Part shown: positions 44,790 to 52,876 of the stretch, one piece after another | Numbering within the stretch: position 1 is the stretch's first letter | How the letters are laid out: each line of letters starts with the position of its first letter | DNA from: Chitinophaga barathri | GTDB taxonomy: Bacteria > Bacteroidota > Bacteroidia > Chitinophagales > Chitinophagaceae | Length of the DNA: 64,000 nucleotides | Direction: 5' to 3' | Assembly: GCF_003807585.1 (NCBI RefSeq) | Contig: NZ_RMBX01000004.1 | Coordinates: 310,001-374,000, forward strand | Program-made: the position numbers and the translations under genes | The notes under the pieces: model-generated | The model's input: the letters and a program-made list of their open reading frames with translations, nothing else | Told to the model about the DNA's origin: nothing | The model's database searches: none

Positions 44790-45671
44790 ATGCGAAAGGC
44801 ATATTTCACACTCGTTTTTCTGACAGTAACCGGAGCGGCTTGTGAAAAAGAGATCAATGTTGACCTTCAGCGCACCGAAGACATGCTGGTAGTGGAGGGG
44901 ATCATTGAGCAGGGGGCCTTCCCCATGGTGCGGATCAGCAGGAGCCTGAACTACTTCAGTAAGATCACCCCGCAGCAATTGCTGGAATCATTTGTGCACG
45001 ATGCGAACGTGACCGTCAGCAATGGCGCACGTACCCATCGGCTGCGCGAATACAGTACGGACACCACGGGAGGCGTGGCGCTGTACTTTTACACAATTGA
45101 CACGGCGGACCTGCAGACAGCTTTTCTCGGTGAAGCCGGTAAAAGTTATACCCTCCGGATAGAAGCCGAAGGGAAAGTGCTGCATTCCATCACTACCATC
45201 CCCGAGCCGAGGCTTACGCTGGACACTATGTGGTGGAAAAACGCGGGGGGAGATGATACGGGGCGTGCCCGTATATTGGTGAAAGTGACAGACCCGCCTG
45301 AAAGAGGCAATTATGTCCGTTACTTTACATCCAGGAACAAAGAACGTTTCCTGCCGGGGCTGAACTCGGTGTTTGACGACCAGGTGGTGAACGGCACCAG
45401 CTTTGACGTGCCGCTGGACCCGGGAGTGGACAAAAACAGGAGTATCGATTTTGATGATTACGGCTTTTTCAGCAAGGGGGATACGGTCACACTGAAATTC
45501 TGCAACATAGATCATAATACCTATGATTTCTGGCGCACGGCGGATTTCGCCTATACCTCCACGGGCAATCCTTTTGCATCGCCCACACGCATACTGGGCA
45601 ATGTGACCGGCGCGCTGGGTTATTGGGGAGGTTACAGCATTACTTACAGAACCATTACTATTCCAAAATAA
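44790..45671 (+). CDS. DUF4249 family lipoprotein
   Basis: A 293-aa lipoprotein of a Bacteroidota family that usually accompanies a TonB-dependent receptor; no receptor is next to it here. The signal peptide ends in TGAAC (Cys18), then EKEINVDLQRTEDMLVVEGI, the family's opening. ISRSLNYFSKITPQQLLESF, then VSNGARTHRLREYS, and the C-terminal DFWRTADFAYTSTGNPFASP and GALGYWGGYSITYRTI are all typical of DUF4249. The fold is probably a pair of beta-sandwich domains on the outer-membrane surface. Function in nutrient binding is assumed from its usual partners, not shown. trxB follows 34 bp later on the same strand. Confidence 0.88.
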   Translation: MRKAYFTLVFLTVTGAACEKEINVDLQRTEDMLVVEGIIEQGAFPMVRISRSLNYFSKITPQQLLESFVHDANVTVSNGARTHRLREYSTDTTGGVALYFYTIDTADLQTAFLGEAGKSYTLRIEAEGKVLHSITTIPEPRLTLDTMWWKNAGGDDTGRARILVKVTDPPERGNYVRYFTSRNKERFLPGLNSVFDDQVVNGTSFDVPLDPGVDKNRSIDFDDYGFFSKGDTVTLKFCNIDHNTYDFWRTADFAYTSTGNPFASPTRILGNVTGALGYWGGYSITYRTITIPK

Positions 45672-45705
45672 AATCAAAACCAACACCAACACATTAAACA
45701 ACAGC

Positions 45706-46653
45706 ATGGAAAACAAGACTTCACAGGAACATGTACATGTACTGATCATCGGGTCAGGCCCGGCGGGGTACACGGCAGCCATTTATGCCGCCCGCGCGAA
45801 CCTGAAGCCCGTCCTATACCAGGGCATACAGCCCGGAGGCCAGCTTACTATCACTACCGAAGTAGAAAATTATCCCGGTTACCCCGAGGGCATTCAGGGC
45901 CCGGAAATGATGGTGGACTTTGAAAAACAAGCCACCCGCATGGGGGCGGACATCCGTTACGGTTTAGCCACCGCGGTGGATTTCAGCTCACAGCCTTATA
46001 AAGTGGAAATAGACGAAGAAAAGACCATCACCGCCGATTCCATCATTATCGCCACGGGCGCTTCCGCCAAATGGCTGGGCCTGCCCAGCGAGCAGCGCCT
46101 GAACGGCAGCGGCGTATCCGCCTGCGCGGTGTGCGACGGGTTCTTTTTCCGTGGTAAAGAAGCGGCGATCGTAGGCGCGGGAGATACCGCGGCCGAAGAA
46201 GCCCTGTATCTTTCCAAGATCTGCTCCAACGTACATATGCTGGTGCGCCGTCACGAAATGAGGGCCAGCAAGGTAATGCAGGACAGGGTGCTGAAAACGT
46301 CCAACATCATGGTATACTGGAACACGGAAACACTCGAAGTGACCGGTGAAAACAAGGTGGAAGGCGTACGCATCCTCAACACCCAGACTAAAGAGGAAAA
46401 AACGATCCCCATCAACGCATTTTTCGTAGCCATCGGTCACCAGCCTAACTCCGGCATCTTTGCGGGCAAGCTGGAGATGGACGACCAGGGGTATATCAAA
46501 ACCATCCCGGGCAGCACCAGGACGAGCGTGGAAGGCGTATTCGCCTGCGGCGACGTGCAGGACAAAACCTACCGCCAGGCCGTAACAGCCGCGGGCAGCG
46601 GGTGTATGGCCGCACTGGACGCGGAAAGATATCTTTCCGCCAAAGGACATTAA
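45706..46653 (+). CDS. trxB: Thioredoxin reductase
   Basis: NADPH-dependent flavoprotein that reduces thioredoxin in the cytoplasm. The FAD-binding IIGSGPAGYTAAIYAARA is at the N-terminus and the redox pair is Cys140-Ala-Val-Cys143 in SACAVCDG. The NADPH-binding motif is GAGDTAAEEALYLSKI, and the C-terminal FAD block is VFACGDVQDKTYRQAVTAAG. Length of 315 aa is standard. No thioredoxin gene is adjacent. It lies 34 bp after the DUF4249 gene and 108 bp before folB. Confidence 0.97.
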   Translation: MENKTSQEHVHVLIIGSGPAGYTAAIYAARANLKPVLYQGIQPGGQLTITTEVENYPGYPEGIQGPEMMVDFEKQATRMGADIRYGLATAVDFSSQPYKVEIDEEKTITADSIIIATGASAKWLGLPSEQRLNGSGVSACAVCDGFFFRGKEAAIVGAGDTAAEEALYLSKICSNVHMLVRRHEMRASKVMQDRVLKTSNIMVYWNTETLEVTGENKVEGVRILNTQTKEEKTIPINAFFVAIGHQPNSGIFAGKLEMDDQGYIKTIPGSTRTSVEGVFACGDVQDKTYRQAVTAAGSGCMAALDAERYLSAKGH

Positions 46654-46761
46654 TATTTATCACGGGGCTGATTTAAAAGGAATTCAGCAGGAGAGCGGCC
46701 ACCCACGGTTCCTCCCTGCCACACAGGATGCCTTTCAGATCGGCCCTTTATCTTTATCATC

Positions 46762-47112
46762 ATGCTGACCATTGCGCTGGAAAGTATCAAATTCTTTGCT
46801 TATCACGGTTTGTATAAGGAAGAACAGGTGCTTGGCAATCATTTTATCCTCGACGTGCAGGTGAGCATCCCTGAGCCGGAGCATCCATCGATGCTTTCGG
46901 AATCTGTGAACTACGAAGAGCTGTACAGTATCGCCCGCCGCGTGATGGAAGTGCCGCAACCCCTGCTGGAGCAGGTAGTGCACGACATTACCGCCGCTAT
47001 CCGCGCAAAATACCCGTACGTCACCCATTCCAAAGTAACGCTCCGGAAACAAGCTCCGCCGTTCGGGGGCGACCTGGCATTTTCCGTGGTGAGCCTCGAA
47101 AAACAATATTGA
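46762..47112 (+). CDS. folB: Dihydroneopterin aldolase
   Basis: Folate-pathway enzyme that splits 7,8-dihydroneopterin to 6-hydroxymethyl-dihydropterin and glycolaldehyde. The 116-aa protein has IKFFAYHGLYKEEQVLGNHF (the family's FxxHGxxxxEQ block, with catalytic Glu), VNYEELYSIARRVMEVPQPL, and the closing KVTLRKQAPPFGGDLAFSVV, which includes the conserved KP/KQAPPxG substrate-binding turn. The family shares its fold with dihydroneopterin-triphosphate epimerase, so activity on the epimer is possible. No other folate gene is nearby. Confidence 0.95.
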   Translation: MLTIALESIKFFAYHGLYKEEQVLGNHFILDVQVSIPEPEHPSMLSESVNYEELYSIARRVMEVPQPLLEQVVHDITAAIRAKYPYVTHSKVTLRKQAPPFGGDLAFSVVSLEKQY

Positions 47113-47143
47113 GCGGAGGCTGTTATTTACAGGCAAGAAAACT

Positions 47144-47151
47144 TATTTTTG
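47144..47151 (+). promoter_or_regulatory. Candidate -7 element of the TPR-protein gene
   Basis: TATTTTTG, an exact TAnnTTTG match 22 bp before the ATG. No -33 box at the usual distance. Confidence 0.35.
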
Positions 47152-47173
47152 GTGACCCTTAAATTCAAGTCCT

Positions 47174-47929
47174 ATGCTTAAGAAAACCATCTTCATGCTT
47201 ATGCTCTGCGGCATCGCGCTGGCTGTAAAGGCCCAGAGCGCGGAAGAACTGCTCGCGCAGGCGCAGCTGCTTACCAAACAATACAAAGAAACCGAAGCCC
47301 TTGCCAAATACAGGGAACTGTTGCAGGTATCCCCTGGTCATGTAACCGCTTTTGTACAGTCGAGCCTCATCTGTAGCCGCGAAAGCACGCGCCAGAAAGA
47401 CAAGGCCGTTAAACAGGAATGGCTGGAGCAGGCCAGGATAGCCGCGTACGAAGCGTTGAAGGCGGAGCCCGAGAACCCCGAAGCCAATTACGCCCAGGCC
47501 GTGTATTACGCCAGGCTGGCGCAGATATCCGGTGCAAAGGAAAAAGTGGCTGCCGCTAAAGAAGTGAAAAAGTATGCGGACCTTGCCCTGAAGTTTAAAC
47601 CGGATTATGCGGAAGCCTTTCACCTGATCGGCAAATGGAATTTCGATCTGTATAACCTCAGCTCCATTGAAAAAACGGCGGCTAAAGTACTATTCGGCGG
47701 CGTGCCGCCCGGCACGATGGAAGAAGCGATCGCTAATTATGAAAAATGTATGCAGCTGAAACCGAATTATATCGTCAACTACCTCGACCTTGCCATAGCA
47801 TTCAAACAGAACAACCAGGAAACACAAAGCATGGAAGTGCTGAACAAAGCCATGAAGCTCCGACCCATGTTCCAAGATGATATTGCGTACAAAGCCGAAT
47901 GCAAAAAAATGTTGGACGCCATGCAATAG
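47174..47929 (+). CDS. Secreted TPR-repeat protein resembling the RMDN/FAM82 family
   Basis: A 251-aa exported protein (signal peptide ends AVKAQS near residue 19). The mature part is helical with degenerate tetratricopeptide repeats: AEELLAQAQLLTKQYKETEA, NPEANYAQAVYYARLAQISG, then AFHLIGKWNFDLYNLSSIEK and VLFGGVPPGTMEEAIANYEK. The last two blocks closely follow the pattern of the eukaryotic regulator of microtubule dynamics family, HxLGRW...LSW.E+..A..LFG..P.AT.E+A...F. Bacterial members are known but uncharacterised. It likely acts in the periplasm as a binding scaffold. It is convergent with the MATE gene, with a GC hairpin between them. Confidence 0.85.
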   Translation: MLKKTIFMLMLCGIALAVKAQSAEELLAQAQLLTKQYKETEALAKYRELLQVSPGHVTAFVQSSLICSRESTRQKDKAVKQEWLEQARIAAYEALKAEPENPEANYAQAVYYARLAQISGAKEKVAAAKEVKKYADLALKFKPDYAEAFHLIGKWNFDLYNLSSIEKTAAKVLFGGVPPGTMEEAIANYEKCMQLKPNYIVNYLDLAIAFKQNNQETQSMEVLNKAMKLRPMFQDDIAYKAECKKMLDAMQ

Positions 47930-47993
47930 CCCGGAAAAGGCGACGGTAAAACACGAAACATGGTAAACCGGCTATGGTTATAAGCCACGATCA

Positions 47994-48015
47994 GCCGGGG
48001 ATGGCAGACCCCGGC
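47994..48015. terminator. Hairpin between convergent genes
   Basis: GCCGGGG (47994-48000) and CCCCGGC (48009-48015) form a 7-bp GC stem without a T-run. It lies between the TPR (+) and MATE (-) genes. Confidence 0.4.
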
Positions 48016-48035
48016 GCCCTACAATCACACAACCA

Positions 48036-49370
48036 CTAAGCCAGTACCTTCCCTTTCCATCGCCCGCTGCGCAGGTACAGCCACGCCAGCCCGCCCATGG
48101 TGATCCAGTATACGAACTCGGCGCCCCAGGCCCAATGCAGCGGGCTCCGCCATTTCTCGATGATCACGATACAATAAGTAAGATATACGATCACGGAAGC
48201 GAACTCGATCAGCAGGTTGATGCGCGTATTGCCCGTGCCGGTCACCCCGTTGAATGTAATGGCCGTCATGGCGGAAAGCAGCATCACCAGCGTACACACC
48301 CTGATGGAAGGGATGGCGTCCGTGATCAGCGTAGTGTCTGAAGTATAGATCTGTAACAACTGGTAAGGGAAAAGATTGATCAGCAGGCAGACAAACGACG
48401 CGCAGAGGAATGCAATACCGATGATCCTTTTTACCAGTTTCAGAACATCCCCTTCACGCCCTTGCCCGATAAGGTTGCTCACCATCGTATTGCAGGTGGA
48501 AGCCAGCGCCCAGGTGAATATCCCGAACAGCCCGAACACACTCCTCATCATGTTGGACACTGCCAGCGGGCGCTGCCCCAGGTGCTCAATAAATATAAAG
48601 AACACCAGCCAGCTGCCGATGCTGAAGAGGAACTGCACAATCAGCGGCGCGGAAATGGTCAGTATGTTTTTTATCACCTGCCAGTCCGGTTTAAACCGTT
48701 CAAACAGCCTGAACTTAGCCGGGAACTTCAACAGGAAAAGCAGGCAATAAGCCGCAACAAAGCCCGTCATCTCCGCAATCACGGAGGCGTAGGCCGCCCC
48801 GTTCAGCCCCAGCGCCGGCATACCGAGGTTCCCGAAGATCAGTCCATAGTCCAGCGTGATATTCGCTATTTCCTGGAAAATGGAAGTGATAGCCAGTAAT
48901 TTAGTGTTGCCGGTACCGATATAAAAGGCGTTGCAAAGGCTCATGAGCATCAGGAAAGGAAGTCCCCATATCCGGATGCGCACAAAACCAGAGGCGGCAT
49001 CCCGGATGGCGCCATCGTGGAGGGATGCGGAGAAAAACGCAGGAGCGAAAGCGTAAGTGATAAAGATGGCGAAAGCGGAGAAGACCAGTGCAAGGAAAAA
49101 ACCGTTGGAGAATATCCGGCCCATGCCACCGTAGTTCATTTCACCGGCCCTCCGCGCGAAAAGCACCTGCAAGCCGTTGTTCAGCCCGTAGGAGATCATA
49201 TGCATGACAAGGTAATAGATGCCCGCGATGCCGTTCACCGCAAAGGGGAATTCTCCCAGGTGGCCGAGGAAGGCGGCATTGGTCATGTGATTGATCTGCG
49301 GAAGAATAAGGGCGAGACAAATGGGCCCGGCGATCTTTATAATCTGTTTGTACGATAAGTTAACTTGCAT
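48036..49370 (-). CDS. MATE family multidrug/cation efflux transporter
   Basis: A 444-aa inner-membrane antiporter with twelve predicted helices in two bundles. Landmarks are AGPICLALILPQINHMTNAA at the start, GIAGIYYLVMHMISYGLNNG, LQVLFARRAGEMNYGGMGRI, and in the second half a repeat of the pattern beginning ISAPLIVQFLFSIGSWLVFF. The family exports organic cations, antibiotics or metabolites with Na+ or H+. The drug range cannot be read from sequence. It stands alone; the 269-bp gap upstream, shared with the DUF3822 gene, carries a 32-bp inverted repeat at 49494-49591. Confidence 0.93.
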   Translation of the reverse strand: MQVNLSYKQIIKIAGPICLALILPQINHMTNAAFLGHLGEFPFAVNGIAGIYYLVMHMISYGLNNGLQVLFARRAGEMNYGGMGRIFSNGFFLALVFSAFAIFITYAFAPAFFSASLHDGAIRDAASGFVRIRIWGLPFLMLMSLCNAFYIGTGNTKLLAITSIFQEIANITLDYGLIFGNLGMPALGLNGAAYASVIAEMTGFVAAYCLLFLLKFPAKFRLFERFKPDWQVIKNILTISAPLIVQFLFSIGSWLVFFIFIEHLGQRPLAVSNMMRSVFGLFGIFTWALASTCNTMVSNLIGQGREGDVLKLVKRIIGIAFLCASFVCLLINLFPYQLLQIYTSDTTLITDAIPSIRVCTLVMLLSAMTAITFNGVTGTGNTRINLLIEFASVIVYLTYCIVIIEKWRSPLHWAWGAEFVYWITMGGLAWLYLRSGRWKGKVLA

Positions 49371-49493
49371 ATGTCAGGTTTCCGCGCGAAAATTTAGGCC
49401 AGCAAGTTATTGAAAAAGAAGCTCCCGGCGATGAGTTTGGCGCCTAAAAGGAGCAATTCCATTCGTCCGTTTTAAATCAGGTTTCTCCTGCCT

Positions 49494-49591
49494 GCTCCAA
49501 CGGATATCAAAGTTTTCATAAAAAGAACCGGGCTATGTGTTTCAGGGCTGTGGGCACAGCTTTTTATGGAAATTTTAGTATCCGTTGGAGC
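49494..49591. repeat. 32-bp imperfect inverted repeat with 34-bp centre
   Basis: The left arm 49494-49525 (begins GCTCCAACGGATA) and the right arm 49560-49591 (ends TATCCGTTGGAGC) are reverse complements at 28 of 32 positions. The 34-bp centre is GC-richer. A T-rich run follows the right arm. It lies between the divergent MATE and DUF3822 genes. No ORF is inside, and I see no target-site duplication. Confidence 0.8.
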
Positions 49592-49639
49592 TTTTTGTTT
49601 ATTATTGTGCCTTTAGTCTGTTAAACTTCTTTTTCAAAA

Positions 49640-50515
49640 ATGCCCGTGGCATACACCATACAACCGACATACGCGATAGACGACGCCTCCCTGCTGGAGA
49701 CGGACCTCACTACCTGCACCCTGCTTGTGCTTATCGGCGCGGGCACGTTCAGTTACGCGGTGATGTCTCCCCTGCACCGGAAGTTCCTGGCGCTGAAGAG
49801 TTACAGCTACCAGCCTAAGACGGTGGCGATGGCGGACCTGGAGATGATCGAGCAGATATTTGATGCGGACAAACTTCTTTTTACGGCTTTTAAACAGGTG
49901 CTGCTGGCTTTCGATTCGCCGGACAACACACTGGTGCCGGAAAAACATTTCCAGCCGCACCTGAAAAAGGATTACCTGAGGGCCGTGCTGCCTGAAAAAC
50001 TTCATGAAGCCGTGCTGACCGATATGCTGCCGGACCTGGGGCTGGTGAATGTATTTGCGGTGGATAAGGATACGCTGGGATTCCTGCGGAAAGAATTTTC
50101 CACAGACAGCGTGATCCACGCGCATTCCGCTTTGCTGAAAGCTTACCAGGGAGACCGGGACATCCACCAATCCGAAGGACTGGCCTTTATTGAAGTGGCC
50201 CCCCAGCAATTTACATTAACCATTTACGCCGCCGGCAAGCTGCAGATGCAACAGCAGTATATTTACCGGAGCGGGCTTGATATCGTTTATTACATCGTCA
50301 ATTCCCTGCGCCAGCTGGGCTTTGCGGAGCAGCAGGCCAGGATCAAACTGGGCGGCGCGGTGACACAGGATTCCCAGGTATACCAGGAGCTGAACCGCTT
50401 CCTGCCAAGACTGGAATGGGTACACAAACCTGACGGGTACCTGTATATCCCGAGAATGAACGAATTGCCGCCGCATCATTTCCACAATCTTTATGCTCTG
50501 GCATTATGCGTATAA
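49640..50515 (+). CDS. DUF3822 family protein
   Basis: A 291-aa protein of a family confined to Bacteroidota and almost always just before rsmD. It looks like a divergent actin/Hsp70-like ATPase fold: two rough halves, with the second opening with SEGLAFIEVAPQQFTLTIYA and the pattern KLQMQQQYIYRSGLDIVYYI, which is the set of strands found in DUF3822. I do not see the phosphate-binding glycines of active ATPases. Its function is unknown; the constant linkage suggests a role with RsmD or in ribosome or coenzyme A-related physiology. It overlaps rsmD by 10 bp. Confidence 0.87.
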   Translation: MPVAYTIQPTYAIDDASLLETDLTTCTLLVLIGAGTFSYAVMSPLHRKFLALKSYSYQPKTVAMADLEMIEQIFDADKLLFTAFKQVLLAFDSPDNTLVPEKHFQPHLKKDYLRAVLPEKLHEAVLTDMLPDLGLVNVFAVDKDTLGFLRKEFSTDSVIHAHSALLKAYQGDRDIHQSEGLAFIEVAPQQFTLTIYAAGKLQMQQQYIYRSGLDIVYYIVNSLRQLGFAEQQARIKLGGAVTQDSQVYQELNRFLPRLEWVHKPDGYLYIPRMNELPPHHFHNLYALALCV

Positions 50516-51072
50516 TAGGAGGCACATTGGGCGGTCACCGGATCAGCCCCCCTGCGAATATGCCGCATACACGGCCCACTACGGACATAGCGAAAGGCGG
50601 ACTTTTTAATATCATCGAAAACAACCTGGATATCTCCACCCTCAAAACGCTGGATATCTTCGGCGGCACCGGGGCCATCAGTTATGAACTGGCTTCCCGC
50701 GGAGCTACCGATCAGACGATCGTGGAGAAAGATAACGCCATGGCGGACTTCATTGCCAAAACCGCCGCCACGCTGGGCGTAAATCTCAAGCTGGTGCGGA
50801 TGGACGTGTTCAGGTTCCTGGAGCAGTGCAACGAGCAGTTCGATTTTATCTTTGCCGGGCCGCCTTATGCGCTGGGAACGATAGACGAGCTGCCGAAGAT
50901 CGTTTTCAAAAAGGAGCTACTGAAGCCGGAAGGCTGGTTTGTGCTGGAACATACGCCGCGCAACGACTACAAACAATTCAGCTATTACCGCTCTCAACGG
51001 AATTACGGAACCACTATTTTCTCTATATTCATCAACCGGGAAGAATTACGGAAACCCTCTCCCGGAGAATAA
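50506..51072 (+). CDS. rsmD: 16S rRNA (guanine-966-N2)-methyltransferase RsmD
   Basis: RsmD methylates the N2 of G966 in 16S rRNA during 30S assembly. The 188-aa protein has the N-terminal MRIIGGTLGGHRIS and RPTTDIAKGGLFNII blocks. SAM motif I is LDIFGGTGAISYELASRG, with Glu in TIVEKD. The catalytic motif IV is FIFAGPPYALG with Gly118-Pro-Pro-Tyr121; the usual residue at 118 is Asp (or Asn), which hydrogen-bonds the target amino group. Changing an Asp codon to the GGG seen here needs two base changes, so a simple sequencing error is unlikely. The rest of the protein looks intact, and the gene sits in its normal DUF3822-rsmD-coaD cluster. Confidence 0.93.
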   Translation: MRIIGGTLGGHRISPPANMPHTRPTTDIAKGGLFNIIENNLDISTLKTLDIFGGTGAISYELASRGATDQTIVEKDNAMADFIAKTAATLGVNLKLVRMDVFRFLEQCNEQFDFIFAGPPYALGTIDELPKIVFKKELLKPEGWFVLEHTPRNDYKQFSYYRSQRNYGTTIFSIFINREELRKPSPGE

Positions 51073-51082
51073 CACATCAAGT

Positions 51083-51571
51083 ATGCAAAGAATCTGCTTA
51101 TTCCCCGGTACTTTCGATCCAGTAACGCTGGGCCATACCGATATTATCGACCGGGCGCTGCCGCTTTTTGATGAACTGGTGATCGGCATCGGGGTGAATT
51201 CAGGAAAAGAACCAATGTTCAGCGTGGAGCAGCGGGTGGAATGGATCAGGGAGATCTACCGCGGCCAGCCTACCATCAGGGTAACTTCATATGAAGGGCT
51301 GACGGTGAATTTCTGTAAAGAGATAGGCGCTAAGTTCATCCTGAGAGGTATCCGTTATGTGAGTGATTTTGAATATGAAAAAGCGATCGCGGACATCAAC
51401 CGGAAAATGGATCACGATGTGGAAACCATATTCCTGACCTGTTCCCCCGAATATTCCACCATTGCCAGTACGCTGGTAAGGGATGTGATCCGGCATGGCG
51501 GGCCCGCGGCGCAGTTCCTCCCGGAGCAGGTTGCGGAATCGATCATCGGGGCGGCAAAGAAAAAATCGTAA
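51083..51571 (+). CDS. coaD: Pantetheine-phosphate adenylyltransferase
   Basis: Fourth step of coenzyme A synthesis: joins 4'-phosphopantetheine and ATP to dephospho-CoA. The ATG at 51083 gives 162 aa starting QRICLFPGTFDPVTLGHTDI, which holds the T/HxGH nucleotide motif as TLGH. ISxTxxR appears as STLVRDVIRHGG near residue 128. FILRGIRYVSDFEYEKAIAD is the typical phosphopantetheine-binding stretch. The frame is open further upstream inside rsmD but without the family's N-terminal motif. It is 10 bp after rsmD and 13 bp before the thioesterase gene. Confidence 0.97.
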   Translation: MQRICLFPGTFDPVTLGHTDIIDRALPLFDELVIGIGVNSGKEPMFSVEQRVEWIREIYRGQPTIRVTSYEGLTVNFCKEIGAKFILRGIRYVSDFEYEKAIADINRKMDHDVETIFLTCSPEYSTIASTLVRDVIRHGGPAAQFLPEQVAESIIGAAKKKS

Positions 51572-51584
51572 AAAGCTATATAAC

Positions 51585-52025
51585 ATGAAACCAATCTGGT
51601 TTTCGCTGGATATCTCACTGGACCAGCTCAATGAAAATGCTGCGAATACGATGGGCCCTTACCTGGGTATGGAGTTCACGGAGATAGGCCCGGATTACCT
51701 GCGGGCGATGATGCCGGTGGACCACCGTACTATCCAGCCTTACGGGTTGCTGCATGGCGGAGCTTCCGCGGCATTGGCCGAAACGGTAGGGAGTGTGGCT
51801 TCCGCGCTGGTGATAGACCAGCAGAAGCAGATATGCGTGGGGCTGGAAATCAATGCAAACCACGTGAGAGGCGTACGTGAAGGGTATGTGCATGCCATTG
51901 CCAAACCTTTGCATCTCGGCGGCACCACGCATGTATGGGACATCCGTATTACGGACGACCATCACAAGCTGGTGTGCGTGAGCCGGCTCACGGTAGCCGT
52001 ATTGCCGAAAAGAGAGCAGGTTTAA
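51585..52025 (+). CDS. Hotdog-fold thioesterase (PaaI/MenI-like)
   Basis: A 146-aa acyl-CoA thioesterase of the 4HBT/PaaI group. The start at 51585 gives MKPIWFSLDIS and then an N-terminal helix. The conserved hotdog helix is QPYGLLHGGASAALAETVGS, with LHGG and the catalytic Glu in LAETVG. VGLEINANHVRGVREG forms the next strand pair. Members hydrolyse 1,4-dihydroxy-2-naphthoyl-CoA (MenI), phenylacetyl-CoA or related thioesters; this sequence does not decide among these. Since it follows coaD and DUF3822-rsmD closely, it is the last gene of that run. Confidence 0.92.
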   Translation: MKPIWFSLDISLDQLNENAANTMGPYLGMEFTEIGPDYLRAMMPVDHRTIQPYGLLHGGASAALAETVGSVASALVIDQQKQICVGLEINANHVRGVREGYVHAIAKPLHLGGTTHVWDIRITDDHHKLVCVSRLTVAVLPKREQV

Positions 52026-52067
52026 TACCGGTTAAACCGCTTCAGTAAATAGTTCGCACCCTCCAGG

Positions 52068-52126
52068 CATTCCGGCGGGGAGTACCGGTGAATCATGGGG
52101 CTCCGTGTCATTCCACGGAGGAGTAC
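52068..52126. repeat. Imperfect direct repeat with hairpin between convergent genes
   Basis: CATTCCGGCGGGGAGTAC (52068-52085) and CATTCCACGGAGGAGTAC (52109-52126) match at about 14 of 18 positions. Within the region CTCCGTG (52101-52107) and CACGGAG (52114-52120) can pair. It lies between the thioesterase (+) and methyltransferase (-) ends. Confidence 0.4.
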
Positions 52127-52144
52127 GGCGGGGCCGAAAATCGT

Positions 52145-52873
52145 TTACCCCCTGTTCTTTTCCGCCACCAGGTAATGCATCCGGGCAATCACTTCGTGAT
52201 CCAATACGTTGAAGCCGGCCGCGGTAAGCATCATTTTTACCTGTTCAATCCCCAGCCGCAGTTTTTGATAGCTGCTTACTTTCTGTATCCACTGCCCGTT
52301 TATTTTTTCCATCAGCACATCAAACACCCTTACAAATCCCGGGAAATATTCCAGGAAACAGGTGTGTATGCGCTCATCCTCCGCTTTTACGGGAATGAAC
52401 CTTTCCTCCCCGTGCAGCTCCTGGGTGAGATCGCGGAAAGACAATACCAGCTTGCCTGAAGCCGGCAGCATCCGTTGCCATTGCTCCAGCAGGGTACTTA
52501 CCTGCTGCACGCTTTCAAGATGGGTGAGGGTATCGCCCATACAGGTGATCAGCTCCGCATCCATGGCGTACTGCGCGCTGTTTGTGAGGTTTGCCAGGAT
52601 GGTGCGTACAGGCATGCCCTTGGCGCGGGCGTTCAGCTCGGAAAGAAGGTGCTGGTTGAAGTCCACGGCAAATACAGTGAACCCGAGATTGGCCAGGGAG
52701 ATGGTCTGCAGGCCATGGCCCGCTCCAAGATCAACAGCCACGCGGTTGCCGGAGGGGGTAATGTGTTTGCGGGTGAAGTAGGCTTCCTGTTCCTGCTGCT
52801 TCGTCTCGAAATTCCCGGTCATCCAGGCATAGAAGGCAGCCAGGTGATTGTCATAATGGTCTTTGGCATTCAT
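52145..52873 (-). CDS. Class I SAM-dependent methyltransferase
   Basis: A 242-aa enzyme with a standard Rossmann methyltransferase core. Motif I is VAVDLGAGHGLQTISLANLG (residues about 46-65), motif II is VFAVDFNQHLL, and motif IV is ITCMGDTLTHLESVQQVS. The C-terminal part has GKLVLSFRDLTQELHGEERF, then FVRVFDVLMEKINGQWIQKV. The substrate is not evident. It lies 3 bp after the NUDIX gene's stop, so it is the second gene of that leftward operon. Confidence 0.92.
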   Translation of the reverse strand: MNAKDHYDNHLAAFYAWMTGNFETKQQEQEAYFTRKHITPSGNRVAVDLGAGHGLQTISLANLGFTVFAVDFNQHLLSELNARAKGMPVRTILANLTNSAQYAMDAELITCMGDTLTHLESVQQVSTLLEQWQRMLPASGKLVLSFRDLTQELHGEERFIPVKAEDERIHTCFLEYFPGFVRVFDVLMEKINGQWIQKVSSYQKLRLGIEQVKMMLTAAGFNVLDHEVIARMHYLVAEKNRG

Positions 52874-52876
52874 AGG

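Noticed and set aside
49494..49591. Insertion sequence ends
   Set aside because: There is no transposase frame between the arms (34 bp) and no flanking target duplication. It could at most be a miniature element.
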